A stretch of 64,000 nucleotides of DNA from Ricinus communis (taxonomy: Eukaryota; Streptophyta; Magnoliopsida; Malpighiales; Euphorbiaceae). Below are positions 42,001 to 53,580 of the stretch, in pieces; position 1 is the stretch's first letter; every line of letters begins with the position of its first letter. The notes below the pieces were generated by a model, which was not told the origin of the DNA, did no database searches, and saw only the letters and a program-made list of their open reading frames with translations. Location of the stretch: the NCBI RefSeq assembly GCF_019578655.1, contig NC_063259.1, forward strand, positions 3,646,001 through 3,710,000, in the 5' to 3' direction. Both the position numbers and the translations under genes were made by a program.

Positions 42001-45000
42001 AAGTAGTGTAATTGCAAGTCTGAGAAAACATCCTTGTAGAAGGGGTAAATTTTTTAATATGAGAAGACAACTCCGTAATACGGGGATATTTATCAATAAG
42101 AGAAAATAACACCGTAATTTTGGTATATTTGTGAGTATGGGAAAACAACCCCTTACATGGGTTAATTTTAGAGTATAAGAAAACAACCCCGTAAAAGGGG
42201 TATGTTTGTCGATATAAGAAAATAATCCCGTAAAACGTGTTAATTTATGAATTTGACAAAAAACCCCAAATATTGTTAATAATTTAATATGAGAAAACGA
42301 GCTCGTAAAAGTGGTATATTTATCCATATAAGAAAATAATCCCGTAAAACGTGTATATTTATGAATTTGAGAAAACAACCCCGTAAAAGTGGTGTAATTG
42401 TGAGTTTGAGAAAACAGTCTCATAGAAAGGGTAAATTTTTTAATATGAGAAGACAACCTCGTAATGTGTGGATATTAATCAATCTGAGAAAATAATCCCA
42501 TAATCTTGGTATATTTGTGAGTATGAGAAAACAACCCTTTAAATGCGTTAATTTTATAATATGAGAAAACAACCTCGTAAAAGGGGTATATTTGTCGACA
42601 TAAGAAAATAACCCATAAAATGTGTATACTTATGAATTTGAGAAAACAACCCCATAATAGTGCTAATAATTTAATCTGAGAAAACAATCCCGTAATACGA
42701 GGATATTTATGAATCGAAGAAAATAACCTTGTGATTTTGGTATATTTGTGAGTATGAGGAAACAACCCCTTAGATTGTTTAATTTTATAATATGAGAAAA
42801 CAACCGTGTAAAAGGGGTATATTTTTTGATATAAGAAAATAACCCCGTAAAACGTGCATATTTATAAATTTATGAATACAACCCCATAATAGTGCTAATA
42901 ATTTAATATGAGAAAACGCCCTCGTAAAAGTAGTATATTTATCTATATAAGAAAATAACCCCTAAAACGTGTATATTTATGAATCTGAGAAAACAACCCC
43001 GTAAAAGTAGTGTAATTGCGAGTCTAAGAAAATAGCCTCGTAGAAGGGGTAAAGTTTTTAATATGAGAAAACAACCCCGTAAGAGGGGTATATTTATAAA
43101 TATTAGAAAACAACCACGTAATGTGTGGATATTTATCAATGGGAGAAAATAACCCCGTAATTTTGGTATATTTGTGAGTATGGATATAAGAAAACCACAT
43201 CATAAAAGGGATATATTTGTCGATATTATAAAATAATCCCGTAAAACGTGTAAATTTGTGAATTTGACAAAACAACCCCATAATAGTGCTAATAATTTAA
43301 AATGAGAAATCGACCCCACAAAAGTGGTATATTTATCAATATAAGAAAATAACTCTGTAAAACCTGTATTTATGATTCTGAAAAAACAAACTCGTAAAAG
43401 TAGTGTAATTGCGAGTCTGAGAAAACAGCCTCGTAGATGGGGTAAATTTTTTAATATGAGAAAACAACTCCGAAATACGAAGATATTTATCAATCAGAGA
43501 AAATAACCCTGTAATTTTGGTATATTTATGAGTATGGAAAAATAATCCCTTAAATGGGTTAATTTAAGAGTATAAGAAAAAACCTCGTAAAAGGGGTATA
43601 TTTATCGATATAAGAAAATAACCTCGTAAAACGTGTAAATTTTTGAATTTGAGAAAACAACCCTATAATAGTGCTAATAGTCTAATATGAGAAAACGACC
43701 CCGTAAAAGTGGTATATTTATCAATATAAGAAAATAACCCCATAAAACGTGTATATTTATGAATTTGAGAAAATAACCTCATAAAAGTAGGTGTAATTGC
43801 GAGTCTGAGAAAACTGCCTCGTAGAAAGGGTAAATTTTTTAATACGAGAAAACAACCTCGTAATACGGGGATAATTATCAATGGGAGAAAATAACCCCAT
43901 AATTTTGGTATATTTATGAGTATGGGAAAACAACAGCTTAAATGTAAAAGGGGTATAAGGAAACAACACTGTAAAAGGGGTATATTTGTCGATATAAGAA
44001 AATAATCCCGTAAAACTTGTATATTTATGAATTTCGGAAAACAACCCCATAATAGTGCTAATTATCTAATATGAGATAACGACCTCGTAAAAGTGGTATA
44101 TTTATCAATATAAGATAATAACCCCGTAAAACGTGTATATTTATGAATTTGAGAAAATAACCCCATAAAAGTAAACTTTTTAATATGAGAAACCCCATAA
44201 TACAGAGATATTTATCAATCAGAGAAAATAATCCTGTAATTTTGGTATATTTGTGAGTATGAGAAAACAACCACTTAAATGGGTTAATTTTAGAATATGA
44301 GAAAACAACCTGTAAGAGGGGTATATTTGTCGATGTAAGAAAATAATCCTGTAAAAGGTGTAAATTTATGAATTTGACAAAACAACCGTATAATATTGCT
44401 AATAATTTAATATGAGAAAACGATCGCGTAAAAGTGGTAGATTTATCAATATAAGAAAATAACCCCGTAAAACGTGCATATTTATGAATCTGATAAAACA
44501 ACTCGTAAAAGTAGTGTAATTGCGATTCTGAGAAAAGAGCCTCATAAAAGGAGTAAATTTTTTAATATGAGAAAACGTTCCCGTAATACGGGGATATTTA
44601 TCAATCGGAGAAAATAATCGCGTAATTTTGGTATATTTGAGAATATGAGAAAACAACCCCTTAAATGGGTAAATTTTAGAGTATGAGAAAACAACCCGTA
44701 AAAGGGGTATATTTATCGATATAAGAAATTAACCTCGTAAAACATGTAAATTTATGAATTGGACAAAACAACCCCATAATAGTGCTGATAATTTAATATG
44801 AGAAAAGGACCCCGTAAAAGTAGTATGTTATCAATATAAGAAAATAACCCCGTAAAACATGTCTATTTATGAATCAGAGAAAACAACCCCGTAAAAGTAG
44901 TGTAATTGCGAGTCTTATAAAACAGCCTCATAGAAGGGGTAAATTTTTTAAAATGAAAAAACAACCTCGTATTAAGGAGAATTTTATCAATCGGAGAAAA

Positions 45001-46795
45001 TAATCCCATAATTTTGGTATATTTGTGAGTATGAGAAAACAACCCCTTAAATGGGTTAATTTTATAATCTGAGAAAACAAACCCGTAAAAGGGGTATATT
45101 TGTCGAAATAAGAAAATAACCCAGTAAGACGTGTAAATTTATGAATTTGACAAAACAACCTCATAATAGTGCTAATCATTTAATATCAACAAACCACCCC
45201 TTAAAGTGGTATATTTATCAATATAGAAAATTAACCCCGTAAAACTCGTATATTTATGAATATGAGAAAACAACCCTGTAAAAGTAGTGTAATTAAGAGT
45301 CTGAGAAAAGAGCCTCGTAGATGGGCTAAATTTTTAAATATGAGAAAACAGCCCCGGAAGAGGGGCATATTCATAAATATTAGAAAATGTCCTCGTAATC
45401 GAAGAAAACAACCCTGTAATTTTTTTTATAGTTGTAAGTATGGAAAAACAACCCCTTAAATGGGTTAATTTTAGAGTATAAGGAAACAACCCCGTAAAAG
45501 GGGTATATTTGTCGAAATAAAAAAAATAATCTCGTAAAACGTGTAAATTTATCAATTTGACAAAACAACCCCATAATAGTGCTAATAACTTAATATGAGA
45601 AAATGACTCTGTAAAAGTGGTATATTTGTCAATATAAATTTGAGAAAACAACACCATAAAAGTAGTGTAATTGCGAGTCTGAGAAAACAGCCTCGTAGAA
45701 GGGGTAAATTTTTTAATATGAGAAAATAACCCGGTAATACAGGAATATTTATCAATCGGAGAAAATATCTCCGTAATTTTGGTATATTTGTGAGTATGAG
45801 AAAACAACCCCTTAAATGGGTTAATTTTAGAATATGAGAAAATAACCCCGTAAAAGGGGTATATTAGTCGATAGAAGAAAATAACCCTGTAAAACGTATA
45901 TATTTATGAATTTGACAAAACAACCCCATATTAGTGCTAATAATTTAACATGAGAAAACGACCCTTTAAAAGTGGTATATCTATCCATATATGAAAATAA
46001 CCCCATAAAACATTTATATTTATGAATCTGAGGAAATAACCCCGTAAAAGATGTATAATTGCGAGTCTTAGAAAACAGCCTCGTAGAAGGTGTAAATTTT
46101 TTAATATGAGAAAACAACCATTCAAATGACCTAATTTTATAATATGATAAAACAACCCTGTAAAATGAGTACATTTGTCGATATAAGAAAATAACCTCGT
46201 AAAACGTGTATATTTATGAATTTTAGAAAACAACCCCATAATAGTGCTAATAATTTAATATGAGAAAACAACTTCATAAAAGTGGTATATTTATCAATAT
46301 AAGAAAATAATTCCGTAAAACTTGTATATTTATGAATATGAGAAAACAACCCCGTAAAAGTAGTGTAATTGCGAGTTTGAGAAAAGAGCCTTGTAGAAGG
46401 GGTAAATATTTTAATATGAGAAAAAACAGCCTCGGAATAGGGGTATATTTATAAATATTAGAAAACAGCCTCGTAGAAGGGGTAAATTTTTTAATATGAG
46501 AAGACAACCCGATAATACGTGGATATTAATCAATCTGAGGAAATAATCCTGTAATTTTGGTATATTTGTGAGTATGAGAAAACAACCCCTTAAATGGATT
46601 AATTTTATAATATGAGAAAACAACCCCGTAAAAAGGGTATATTTGTCGATATAAGAAAATAATCCCGTAAAGCGTGTATATTTATGAATTTGACAAAACA
46701 ACCCCATAATAATGCTGATAATTTAATATGAGAAAACGACTACGTAAAAGTAGTGTAATTGCGAGTCTGAGAAAATAGCCTCGTAGAAGGGGTAA
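36037..46795 (-). repeat. 39-bp satellite HOR array, reversed, right of the retrotransposon
   Basis: The same HOR family continues in reverse orientation with good preservation. Close HOR copies repeat at 38,436 and 38,821 (offset 385 bp), sharing the unusual TAGTACTAATAATT and CCCTGTAAAAATGG variants. A compressed, rearranged patch lies at about 43,930-43,985. No gene is seen; open frames are satellite artefacts. Confidence 0.95.
46791..46795. other. Target-site duplication GGTAA (left)
   Basis: GGTAA precedes the TGTCACGACC end of the insertion. The right-hand counterpart at 49,081-49,085 is TGTAA, one mismatch. Joining the flanks restores the usual monomer reading of GAAGGGGTAAA followed by a T-run. 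Confidence 0.7.
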
Positions 46796-47050
46796 TGTCA
46801 CGACCCGATTTGTGGGCCCGTGACCGACACTAGGGAATGGGTAGGTGTAAGGCCACCGAATCTCGTAGTAAGCCTGACACTCATTAACTTAATTAAATCT
46901 CGTCTCATATTACTGATGTCACAATCTCTTAACCATTAAATCATTCCAAATTAAACCAAATAAAAATAAAGTAAAATTAATTTAAAGAAAAACTCATTTA
47001 TTAATTATTATTATTATTATCCTTATTAAAGGAAAATTTCGGGTATTACA
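46796..47050 (-). repeat. 3' LTR of the short-LTR element (255 bp)
   Basis: On the plus strand it begins TGTCACGACCCGATTTG and ends TTTCGGGTATTACA; both ends have the TG...CA form. It recurs at 48,722-48,969 with few differences. At 255 bp it is short for a gypsy LTR. Its first ~110 and last ~60 bp resemble the two ends of the 2.9-kb solo LTR, so the middle appears to be lost. Confidence 0.88.
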
Positions 47051-47066
47051 TTCTCTCCCCTTTAAG
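47051..47066 (-). other. Polypurine tract of the short-LTR element
   Basis: The plus strand reads TTCTCTCCCCTTTAAG, so the element strand reads CTTAAAGGGGAGAGAA directly before the 3' LTR. The adjoining complement of AATTCGAGGATGAATTTTTC matches the usual string near gypsy polypurine tracts. Confidence 0.85.
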
Positions 47067-48704
47067 AAAAATTCATCCTCGAATTTAAGAGAAAATGGGG
47101 CTGACAGTACGACTGAAACTAATGAGAATAGGAACCTCTCATCTCTAGCTCGACTTCTCGGGTACGTTCCTCGGTTGAATAATATTCAATCATAAGACCC
47201 ATCGACAAAGCCCTTAAGCAAAACCGACGAGCCTGAGAATCTGCGACCCTGACTTACTGCTCCTCGGAAATCAAATCTTCATTTACTTCCATACACTGAG
47301 GGTCCAATTCAAAGGATAAAAAATACACTTCCTTAACACAGACCTACGAAATACTGGGTTGACCTATGAGAATGTCTGGCAGCAAGTCCAACTTGCATGC
47401 CACCTCACCAAACCTGCCGATAATTCCAAGGGTTCCACACAAGAAGGGCTAACTTGCCTTCCTTACCAAACCGCATCACTTCTTACACAAGAGACGCCTT
47501 AGGAATACATACTTCTCTATTACAAATCTCCACGTGCTCCCATTTCAGGTTTGCACCACTCCTCTGCTTCTTAAAATCTGTCTTCAGCTGCTCGCGAGAA
47601 AAGAATCTTCTCCGAAGGATCTGGACCAACTCGGATCCCACCAAAAACCCACTCGCCAAAATTCCTTCCTAATGACGTGTCCCTTACACGTACAAAAAAT
47701 CCTTTACATCCACATCACATCATCCACGTCATATCATCCATCTAGTTGCCATAACCGATACAAAACCATACCATCCTGACACAAGATTCCTCTTCCACTG
47801 AAATCCAGAAGTCTCCTCTATAATCCAACATAGGGCCTACTGCGCCACAGATTCACTCTCACAACAACTCAGCTTGTTATCCAGAGAATCCCAAGGTAAC
47901 ACAATTTACTTTGAAATATTTACTTATTTATTCGCTTTGTAACCATCATTGATAAAAAAATTTATTATCTTGAAAAACACTTTTACAAAATCGTAAAATC
48001 TATAGCCATTTTCTTTATATAAAATTTTACAATATCGCGCACCAGGGTGATGATGCCCCCTATCACCAAGGGTTGCAATGAATGATGTATGATGCATGCC
48101 CTGAAATGAGTATGGAATTATGCATGCCTAATAATGAAATGCCATAATGATTTCTTACGGGACTGGGTGCAATATTGAATTTTAAAACACTTGTTCTATA
48201 TAGAAAACAAATAGTGTTTGCTTAAGTTTCTCTGATTCCGAGCGTCCGAAAATACTCCTACCACCTTTCTTAAGCTTCTTACAACCACAAACTCGACCAT
48301 AAATGTTCTTACCTATGCTCGACTTTCCACGCACTAACTTTGGTGCTACTCATTAAGGCGATGCCTGATGCAATGACAAGGCAGTTCATGACACAACTGC
48401 AACTATGTTGTGCACTACTTCTGACCGGTGGTGCCCACCATCGAAACAACAATCGAAGCATCCAAGGGTCGGCCTGCACCAATCACTTGAAGAAAATGGC
48501 ACGAGTCTACCGCGCTTCAGAACTTGCTATCGCTACAACGCTCATTCTTAACACAACATCAAAGATAAGCTCACAGGAAAAGAATGATAGACTCTTTAAC
48601 AGTGAAAGCTGAGACACTGGAGTCAATGAAAACAAGAAGACAGACTTGATCCTAGCTCCGTAGTACCAAGAATCTTAACCTAGGTCGAAGGAAATCTAAA
48701 CCTA
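47067..48704 (-). other. Internal region of the short-LTR element, no coding capacity recognised
   Basis: About 1.6 kb of non-satellite sequence. I find no zinc knuckle, protease, RT, RNase H or integrase motif in either strand. Short open frames at 47,454-47,779 and 48,340-48,612 run on the plus strand, against the element, and show no recognisable domain. The region probably represents a degraded or replaced gag-pol interior. Confidence 0.7.
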
Positions 48705-48718
48705 AGCTCTGATACCAA
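48705..48718 (-). other. Primer-binding site, initiator-Met tRNA type
   Basis: The plus strand reads AGCTCTGATACCAA, so the element strand reads TTGGTATCAGAGCT a few bases after the 5' LTR. This is the standard plant initiator-Met primer site and it fixes the element orientation as minus. Confidence 0.9.
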
Positions 48719-48721
48719 CTT

Positions 48722-48969
48722 TGTCATGATCCGATCTGTGGGCCTGTGACCGGCACTAGGGAATGGGTAGGCGTAAGGCCACCAAATCCCGTAGTACGCC
48801 TGACACTCATTAACTTAATTAAATCTCATCTCATATTACTGATGTCACAATTTCTTAACCATTAAATCATTCCAAATTAAACCAAATAAAAATAAAGTAA
48901 AATTAATTTAAATAAAAACTCATTTTTTAATTATTATTATTATTATTATCATTATTAAAGGAAAATTCC
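48722..48969 (-). repeat. 5' LTR of the short-LTR element, truncated by ~10 bp
   Basis: It begins TGTCATGATCCGATCTG on the plus strand and follows the first LTR through AAAGGAAAATTCC. It then stops before the expected GGGTATTACA terminus. C-to-T changes such as TGTCATGATCC for TGTCACGACCC are consistent with decay at methylated cytosines. Confidence 0.85.
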
Positions 48970-48970
48970 A

Positions 48971-49080
48971 TGTAAGAAATTATGACATCAGTAATATGAG
49001 ATGAGATTTAATTAAGTTAATGAGTGTCAGGCTTACTATGGGATTCGGTGACTTTATGCCTACCCACAGATCGGTCGTGA
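48971..49080 (+). repeat. Inverted partial LTR copy at the right end
   Basis: This stretch is the reverse complement of the outer ~110-135 bp of the LTR: it contains ATGACATCAGTAATATGAG and GAGTGTCAGGCTTACTATGG and ends TCGGTCGTGA. About 25 bp around the GACCGGCACTAGGG string are missing. Head-to-head with the truncated LTR beside it, it forms an inverted repeat able to fold back. Confidence 0.8.
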
Positions 49081-49085
49081 TGTAA
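49081..49085. other. Probable target-site duplication TGTAA (right)
   Basis: This is the counterpart of GGTAA at 46,791-46,795 with one mismatch; the satellite resumes directly after it. Confidence 0.6.
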
Positions 49086-51645
49086 AGTTTTAATATGAGA
49101 AGTCAACCTCGTAATACGGGGATGTTTATCAATCGGAGAAAATAACCTCGTAATTCTGGTATATTTGTGAGTATTAGAAAACAACCCCATAATAGTGCTA
49201 ATAATTTAATATGAGAAAACGATCCATTAAAAGTGCTATATTTATCCATATAAGAAAATAATCTCGTAAAGCATGTATATTTATGAATCTGAGAAAAGAA
49301 CGTCGTAAAAGTAGTGTAATTGCGAGTCTGAGAAAACAACCTCGTAGAAGGGGTAAATTTTTTAATATGAGAAGACAACACCGTAATACAGAGATATTTA
49401 TCAATTGGAGAGAATAATCTCGTAATTTTGGTATATTTTTGAGAATGAGAAAACAACCCCTTAAATGTGTTAATTTTATAATATGAAAAAACAACCCTGT
49501 AAAAGGGGTATACTTGTGGATATAAGAAAATAACCCCATAAAATGTGTATATTTATAATATGAGAAAATGACCCCGTAAAAGTGGTATATTTATCAATAT
49601 AAGAAAATAACTCCGTAAAACGTGTATATCTATGAATCTGAGTGAACAACCTCGTAAAAGTAGTGTAATTATGAGTCTGAGAAAACAGCCTCGTAGAATG
49701 GATAAATTTTTTAGTATGAGAAGACAACCACGTAATACGGGGATATTTATCAATCGGAAAAAATAACCCCGTAATTCTGGTATATTTGTGAGTATGGAAA
49801 AACAACACCTTAAATGGGTTAATTTTAGAGTATAAGAAAACAACACCGTAATTGGGGTATATTTATCGATATAAGAAAATAACCCCGTAAAAATGTGTAA
49901 CACTATGAATTTGACAAAACAACCCCATAATAGGGCTAATAATTTAATATGAGAAAACGATCCCGTAAAAGTGGTATATTTATCAATATAAGAGAACGAC
50001 CCTCTAAAACGTGTATATTTATGAATATGAGAAAATAACCCCGTAAAAGTAGTGTAATTGCGAGTCTGAGAAAACAGCCTCGTAGGAGTAAATTTTTTAA
50101 TATGAGAAAACAACCCCGTAATACGGGGATATTTATCAATCGGAGAAAATAACCTCGTTATTTTAGTATATTTGTGAGTATGAGAAAACAACCCGTTTAA
50201 TGGGTTAATTTTATAATATGAGAAAATAAACCCCGTAAAAGGGGTATATTTGTCGATATAAGAAAATAACCCCGTAGAAAGTGTATATTTTTGAATTTGA
50301 GAAAACAACACCACAATATTGCTGATAATTTAATATGGGAAAACAACCCTGTAATAGTGGTATTTTTATCAATATAAGAAAATAACCCGGGAAAGCGTGT
50401 ATATTTATGAATCTGAGAAACAGCCTCATAGAATGGGTAAATTTTTTAATATGAGAAAACAACTCCGTAAGAGGGGTATATTTATAAATATTAGAAAACA
50501 ATCCTGTAATATGGGGATATTTATAATATGAGAAAATGACCCCGTAAAAGTGGTATATTTATCAATATAAAAAAATAACCCCGTAAAACGTGTATATCTA
50601 TGAATCTGAGTGAACAACCTCGTAAAAGTAGTGTAATTATGAGTCTGAGAAAACAAATGTAGAATGTATAAATTTTTAGTATGAGAAGACAACCACGTAT
50701 CGGGGATATTTATCAATCGGAAAAAATAACCCCGTAATTCGGTATATTTGTGAGTATGGAAAAACAACACCTTAAATGGGTTAATTTTAGAGTATAAGAA
50801 AACAACACCGTAATTGGGGTATATTTATCGATATAAGAAAATAACCCCGTAAAAATGTGTAACACTATGAATTTGACAAAACAACCCCATAATAGGGCTA
50901 ATAATTTAATATGAGAAAACAATCCCGTAAAAGTGGTATATTTATTAATATAAGAGAACGACCCTCTAAAACGTGTATATTTATGAATATGAGAAAATAA
51001 CCCCGTAATAGTAGTGTAATTGCGAGTTTGAGAAAACAGCCTCGTAGAAGGAGTAAATTTTTTAATATGAGAAAATAACCCCGTAATACGGGGATATTTA
51101 TCAATCGGAGAAAATAACCTCGTTATTTTAGTATATTTGTGAGTATGAGAAAACAACTCGTTTAATGGGTTAATTTTATAATATGAGAAAATAAACCCCG
51201 TAAAAGGGGTATATTTGTCGATATAAGAAAATAACCCCGTAGAAAGTGTATATTTTTGAATTTGAGAAAACAACACCACAATATTGCTAATAATTTAATA
51301 TGAAAAAACAACCCTGTAATAGTGGTATTTTTATCAATATAAGAAAATAACCCGGAAAAGCGTGTATTTTTATGAATCTGAGAAACAGCCTCATAGAATG
51401 GGTAAATTTTTTAATATGAGAAAACAACTCCGTAAGAGGGGTATATTTATAAATATTAGAAAACAATCCTGTAATACGGGGATATTTATCAATCGGAGAA
51501 AATAACCCCGTAATTTTGGTATATTTATGAGTATGAGAAAACAACCCCTTAAATGGGTTAATTTTAGAGTATGAGAAAACAACCTCGTAAAAGTGGTATA
51601 TTTGTCGATATAAGAAAATAACTCTGTAAGACGTGTAAATTTATC
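49086..51645 (-). repeat. 39-bp satellite HOR array, reversed, last segment
   Basis: Reversed satellite with the same monomer types. Most of it is a ~967-bp segment present twice in tandem (49,552-51,485). The array then meets the second orientation switch. Confidence 0.93.
49552..51485 (-). repeat. Tandem duplication of a ~967-bp satellite segment (two copies)
   Basis: The stretch starting ATTTATAATATGAGAAAATG near 49,552 recurs near 50,518. Both copies share rare variants in the same order: GAATCTGAGTGAACAACC, a CACTATGAATTTGAC monomer, AGAGAACGACCCTCTAAAAC, ACAACACCACAATATTGC and a CAGCCTCATAGAATGG monomer. The copies differ by few substitutions and small indels. The unit is larger than one HOR, so this is a recent multi-HOR duplication. 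Confidence 0.9.
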
Positions 51646-51655
51646 TAATAAGATT
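51638..51655. other. Orientation-switch junction of the satellite (right)
   Basis: The reversed reading GACGTGTAAATTTAT changes at about 51,645 into the forward reading AAGATTATTTTCTTATATTG. The join lies in AT-rich sequence (AATTTATCTAATAAG). Together with the junction near 7,640 it bounds a ~44-kb reversed block. Confidence 0.8.
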
Positions 51656-51720
51656 ATTTTCTTATATTGATAAATATTCTCCTTTTTACGGGGTTGTTTT
51701 CTCATACTCACAAATATACC
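51646..51720 (+). repeat. Forward satellite stub
   Basis: About two forward monomers (TTGATAAATATTCTCC, then ACGGGGTTGTTTTCTCATAC) between the orientation switch and the next insertion. Confidence 0.85.
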
Positions 51721-52167
51721 ACTTGATGCTTTGCTAAATATGACTAGCAATCTACAGGCAAGTGCACGTGTCAAATGTAATCTAGTTATGACAAGTATTA
51801 AAGTCGTATCCCATAGGAACTGAGAAGCTACTGCTACTACGCTATTCCTATTATCTAACTGATGAAAAGGTGGTGAAGATCGTTAACTAAAAATGAATGA
51901 GAATGCAAATGAAAACTAAATTTTAACAAAGAGAATGAAAGTTTGAAAAAAGAAAATGAGATGAGTTAATCCAATTGGGGATCCTTTTAACTAGCAGGCT
52001 TAAAAACAATAAATTATGATTTGATTGATTAAGAATTGCAATCTATGGATAATTTTTTAAATGAATTGGCCTCTCTCTCGAGTTAACCAACTCCTAATCC
52101 TAAAAGATCTAAAGTTGAAATCTCTTCCTAACAATTAATTTTAGAATAGCATTAATCTCTAAATTAC
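51721..52167. mobile_element. Unclassified 447-bp insertion flanked by TACC
   Basis: Non-satellite sequence interrupts a forward monomer. The left flank ends ATATACC and the insertion is followed by TACC, so TACC may be a short target duplication. It includes GGCAAGTGCACGTGTCAAAT and GTCGTATCCCATAGGAAC, strings that resemble interspersed repeat sequence often seen in plant genomes. I cannot assign a family. No terminal inverted repeat, LTR or coding frame is visible. It could be a fragment of a larger retroelement. Confidence 0.5.
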
Positions 52168-53575
52168 TACCTTTTTTGTGGGATGTTTTTCTCATAAAAA
52201 TGTACCCCCTCTTTCGGTTTTCTAATATTTACAAATATACTTCTCTTATCGATTATTTTCTCATATTAAAAAATATACCTCATTTACGGGGTTGTTTTCT
52301 CATACTCACAAATATACCTCTCTTTCACGGTTGTTTGTTTTCTCATACTCATTAATATATCACATTTACGAGGTTATTTTCTCATACTTACAAATTTACC
52401 CTTGTTATGGGGTTTTTTTTTAATATTTACAAACAAACCTCTCTTACGCGGTTATTTTCTCATATTAAAAAATATACTCCTTTTATGGGCTTGTTTTCTC
52501 AAATTGATAATTATACCCATTTTACGGTGTTGCTTTCTCATACTCACAAATATATCCTTCGTACAGTGTTGTTTTCTGATATTCATAAATATACTCTTTT
52601 TAGGATGTTGTTTTCTCATACTCATAAATATATCCCTCTTATGGGGTTGTTTTCTCATACTCATATATCTACCCCTTTTTCAGAGTAGTTTTCTTACACT
52701 CACAAATATACCCCTCTTACGAGTTTATTTTCTTATACTCATAAATATACCATATTTATGAGGTTGTTTTCTCATACTGATAAATATACTGATGTTACGG
52801 GGTTGTCTTCTAATATTTTCAAATATAACCCTATTACAGAGTTGTTTTCTCATATTAAAAAATAGTTCCCTTTTACAGGATTGTTTTCTCATACTCACAA
52901 ATATACTCCTCGTACAGGGTTATTTTATAATAATTATTAATACACCCCTCTTACAAGGTTGTTTTCTCATAAATACAAGTATAGACCTCGTACGGGGTTG
53001 TTTTATAATAACTATTAATATACCCCTCTTACGAGATTGTTTTCTCATATTAAAATACATACCTCTTTAACGGGTTTATTTTCTCAAACTTATAAATATA
53101 CTCCTTTTTGCGATGTTGCTTTCTCAAACTTATAAATATACTCCTTTTTGTGATGTTTCTTTTTCATGCTCACAAATATATCCCTCGTACAAGGTTATTT
53201 TCTCATATTCATAAATATATCATTTATATGGGGTTGTTTTCTCACACTCACAAATATACCCCTCTTACGGGTGTTTTATTGTAATTATTAATATACCCCT
53301 CTTACGGGATAGTTTTCACATATTAAAAAATATACTCCTTTAACAAGAATGTTTTCATATACTCATAAATATACCTCTCTTACAGGGTTATTTTCTCAAA
53401 TTCATAAATATACCTCTTTTACAGTGTTGCTTTTTCATACTCACAAATATACCCATTGTACGGGGTTGTTGTCTAATATTTATAAATATATCCCTCTTAC
53501 GAAATTATTTTATAATAATTAATAATATACCCCTACTACAGGATTGTTTTCTAATATTTACAAATATACCTTGCT
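52168..53575 (+). repeat. 39-bp satellite, second subfamily, forward
   Basis: Monomers keep the core (TTACGGGGTTGTTTTCTCAT) and the ~39-bp period, but the strict HOR order seen before 51,645 is absent. The tags of that HOR (CTCGCAATTACACTAC, AAATTATTAGCACTATTATG, AACCCATTTAAGG) are not seen. Frequent types are CTCACAAATATACCCCTC, ATTAAAAAATATACTCC and a TATAATAATTATTAATATAC variant. A local one-monomer duplication lies at about 53,090-53,165. Confidence 0.92.
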
Positions 53576-53580
53576 ACGGG
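53576..53580. other. Target-site duplication ACGGG (left of solo LTR)
   Basis: ACGGG precedes TGTCACGACC and is repeated at 56,514-56,518. It lies in the conserved satellite core, so the empty site reads GCTACGGGGTTATTTTC. Confidence 0.93.

Larger units (their letters stand above)
46796..49080 (-). mobile_element. Non-autonomous short-LTR gypsy-type element with inverted LTR end
   Basis: This 2.3-kb insertion is oriented on the minus strand. A 255-bp LTR (46,796-47,050) is followed on the plus strand by the complement of a polypurine tract. A second LTR copy (48,722-48,969) is preceded by the complement of an initiator-Met primer site. The 1.65-kb interior shows no gag or pol motif on either strand, so the element would need enzymes from another copy. 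The second LTR lacks its last ~10 bp and is joined to a partial LTR in opposite orientation (48,971-49,080). Both outer ends of the insertion therefore carry the same LTR terminus (TGTCACGACC / GGTCGTGA). The LTR termini match the solo LTR at 53,581-56,513. Confidence 0.85.

Noticed and set aside
48340..48612. 90-codon open frame inside the short-LTR element
   Set aside because: It runs against the element's orientation, has no recognised motif and is within chance length for this composition.
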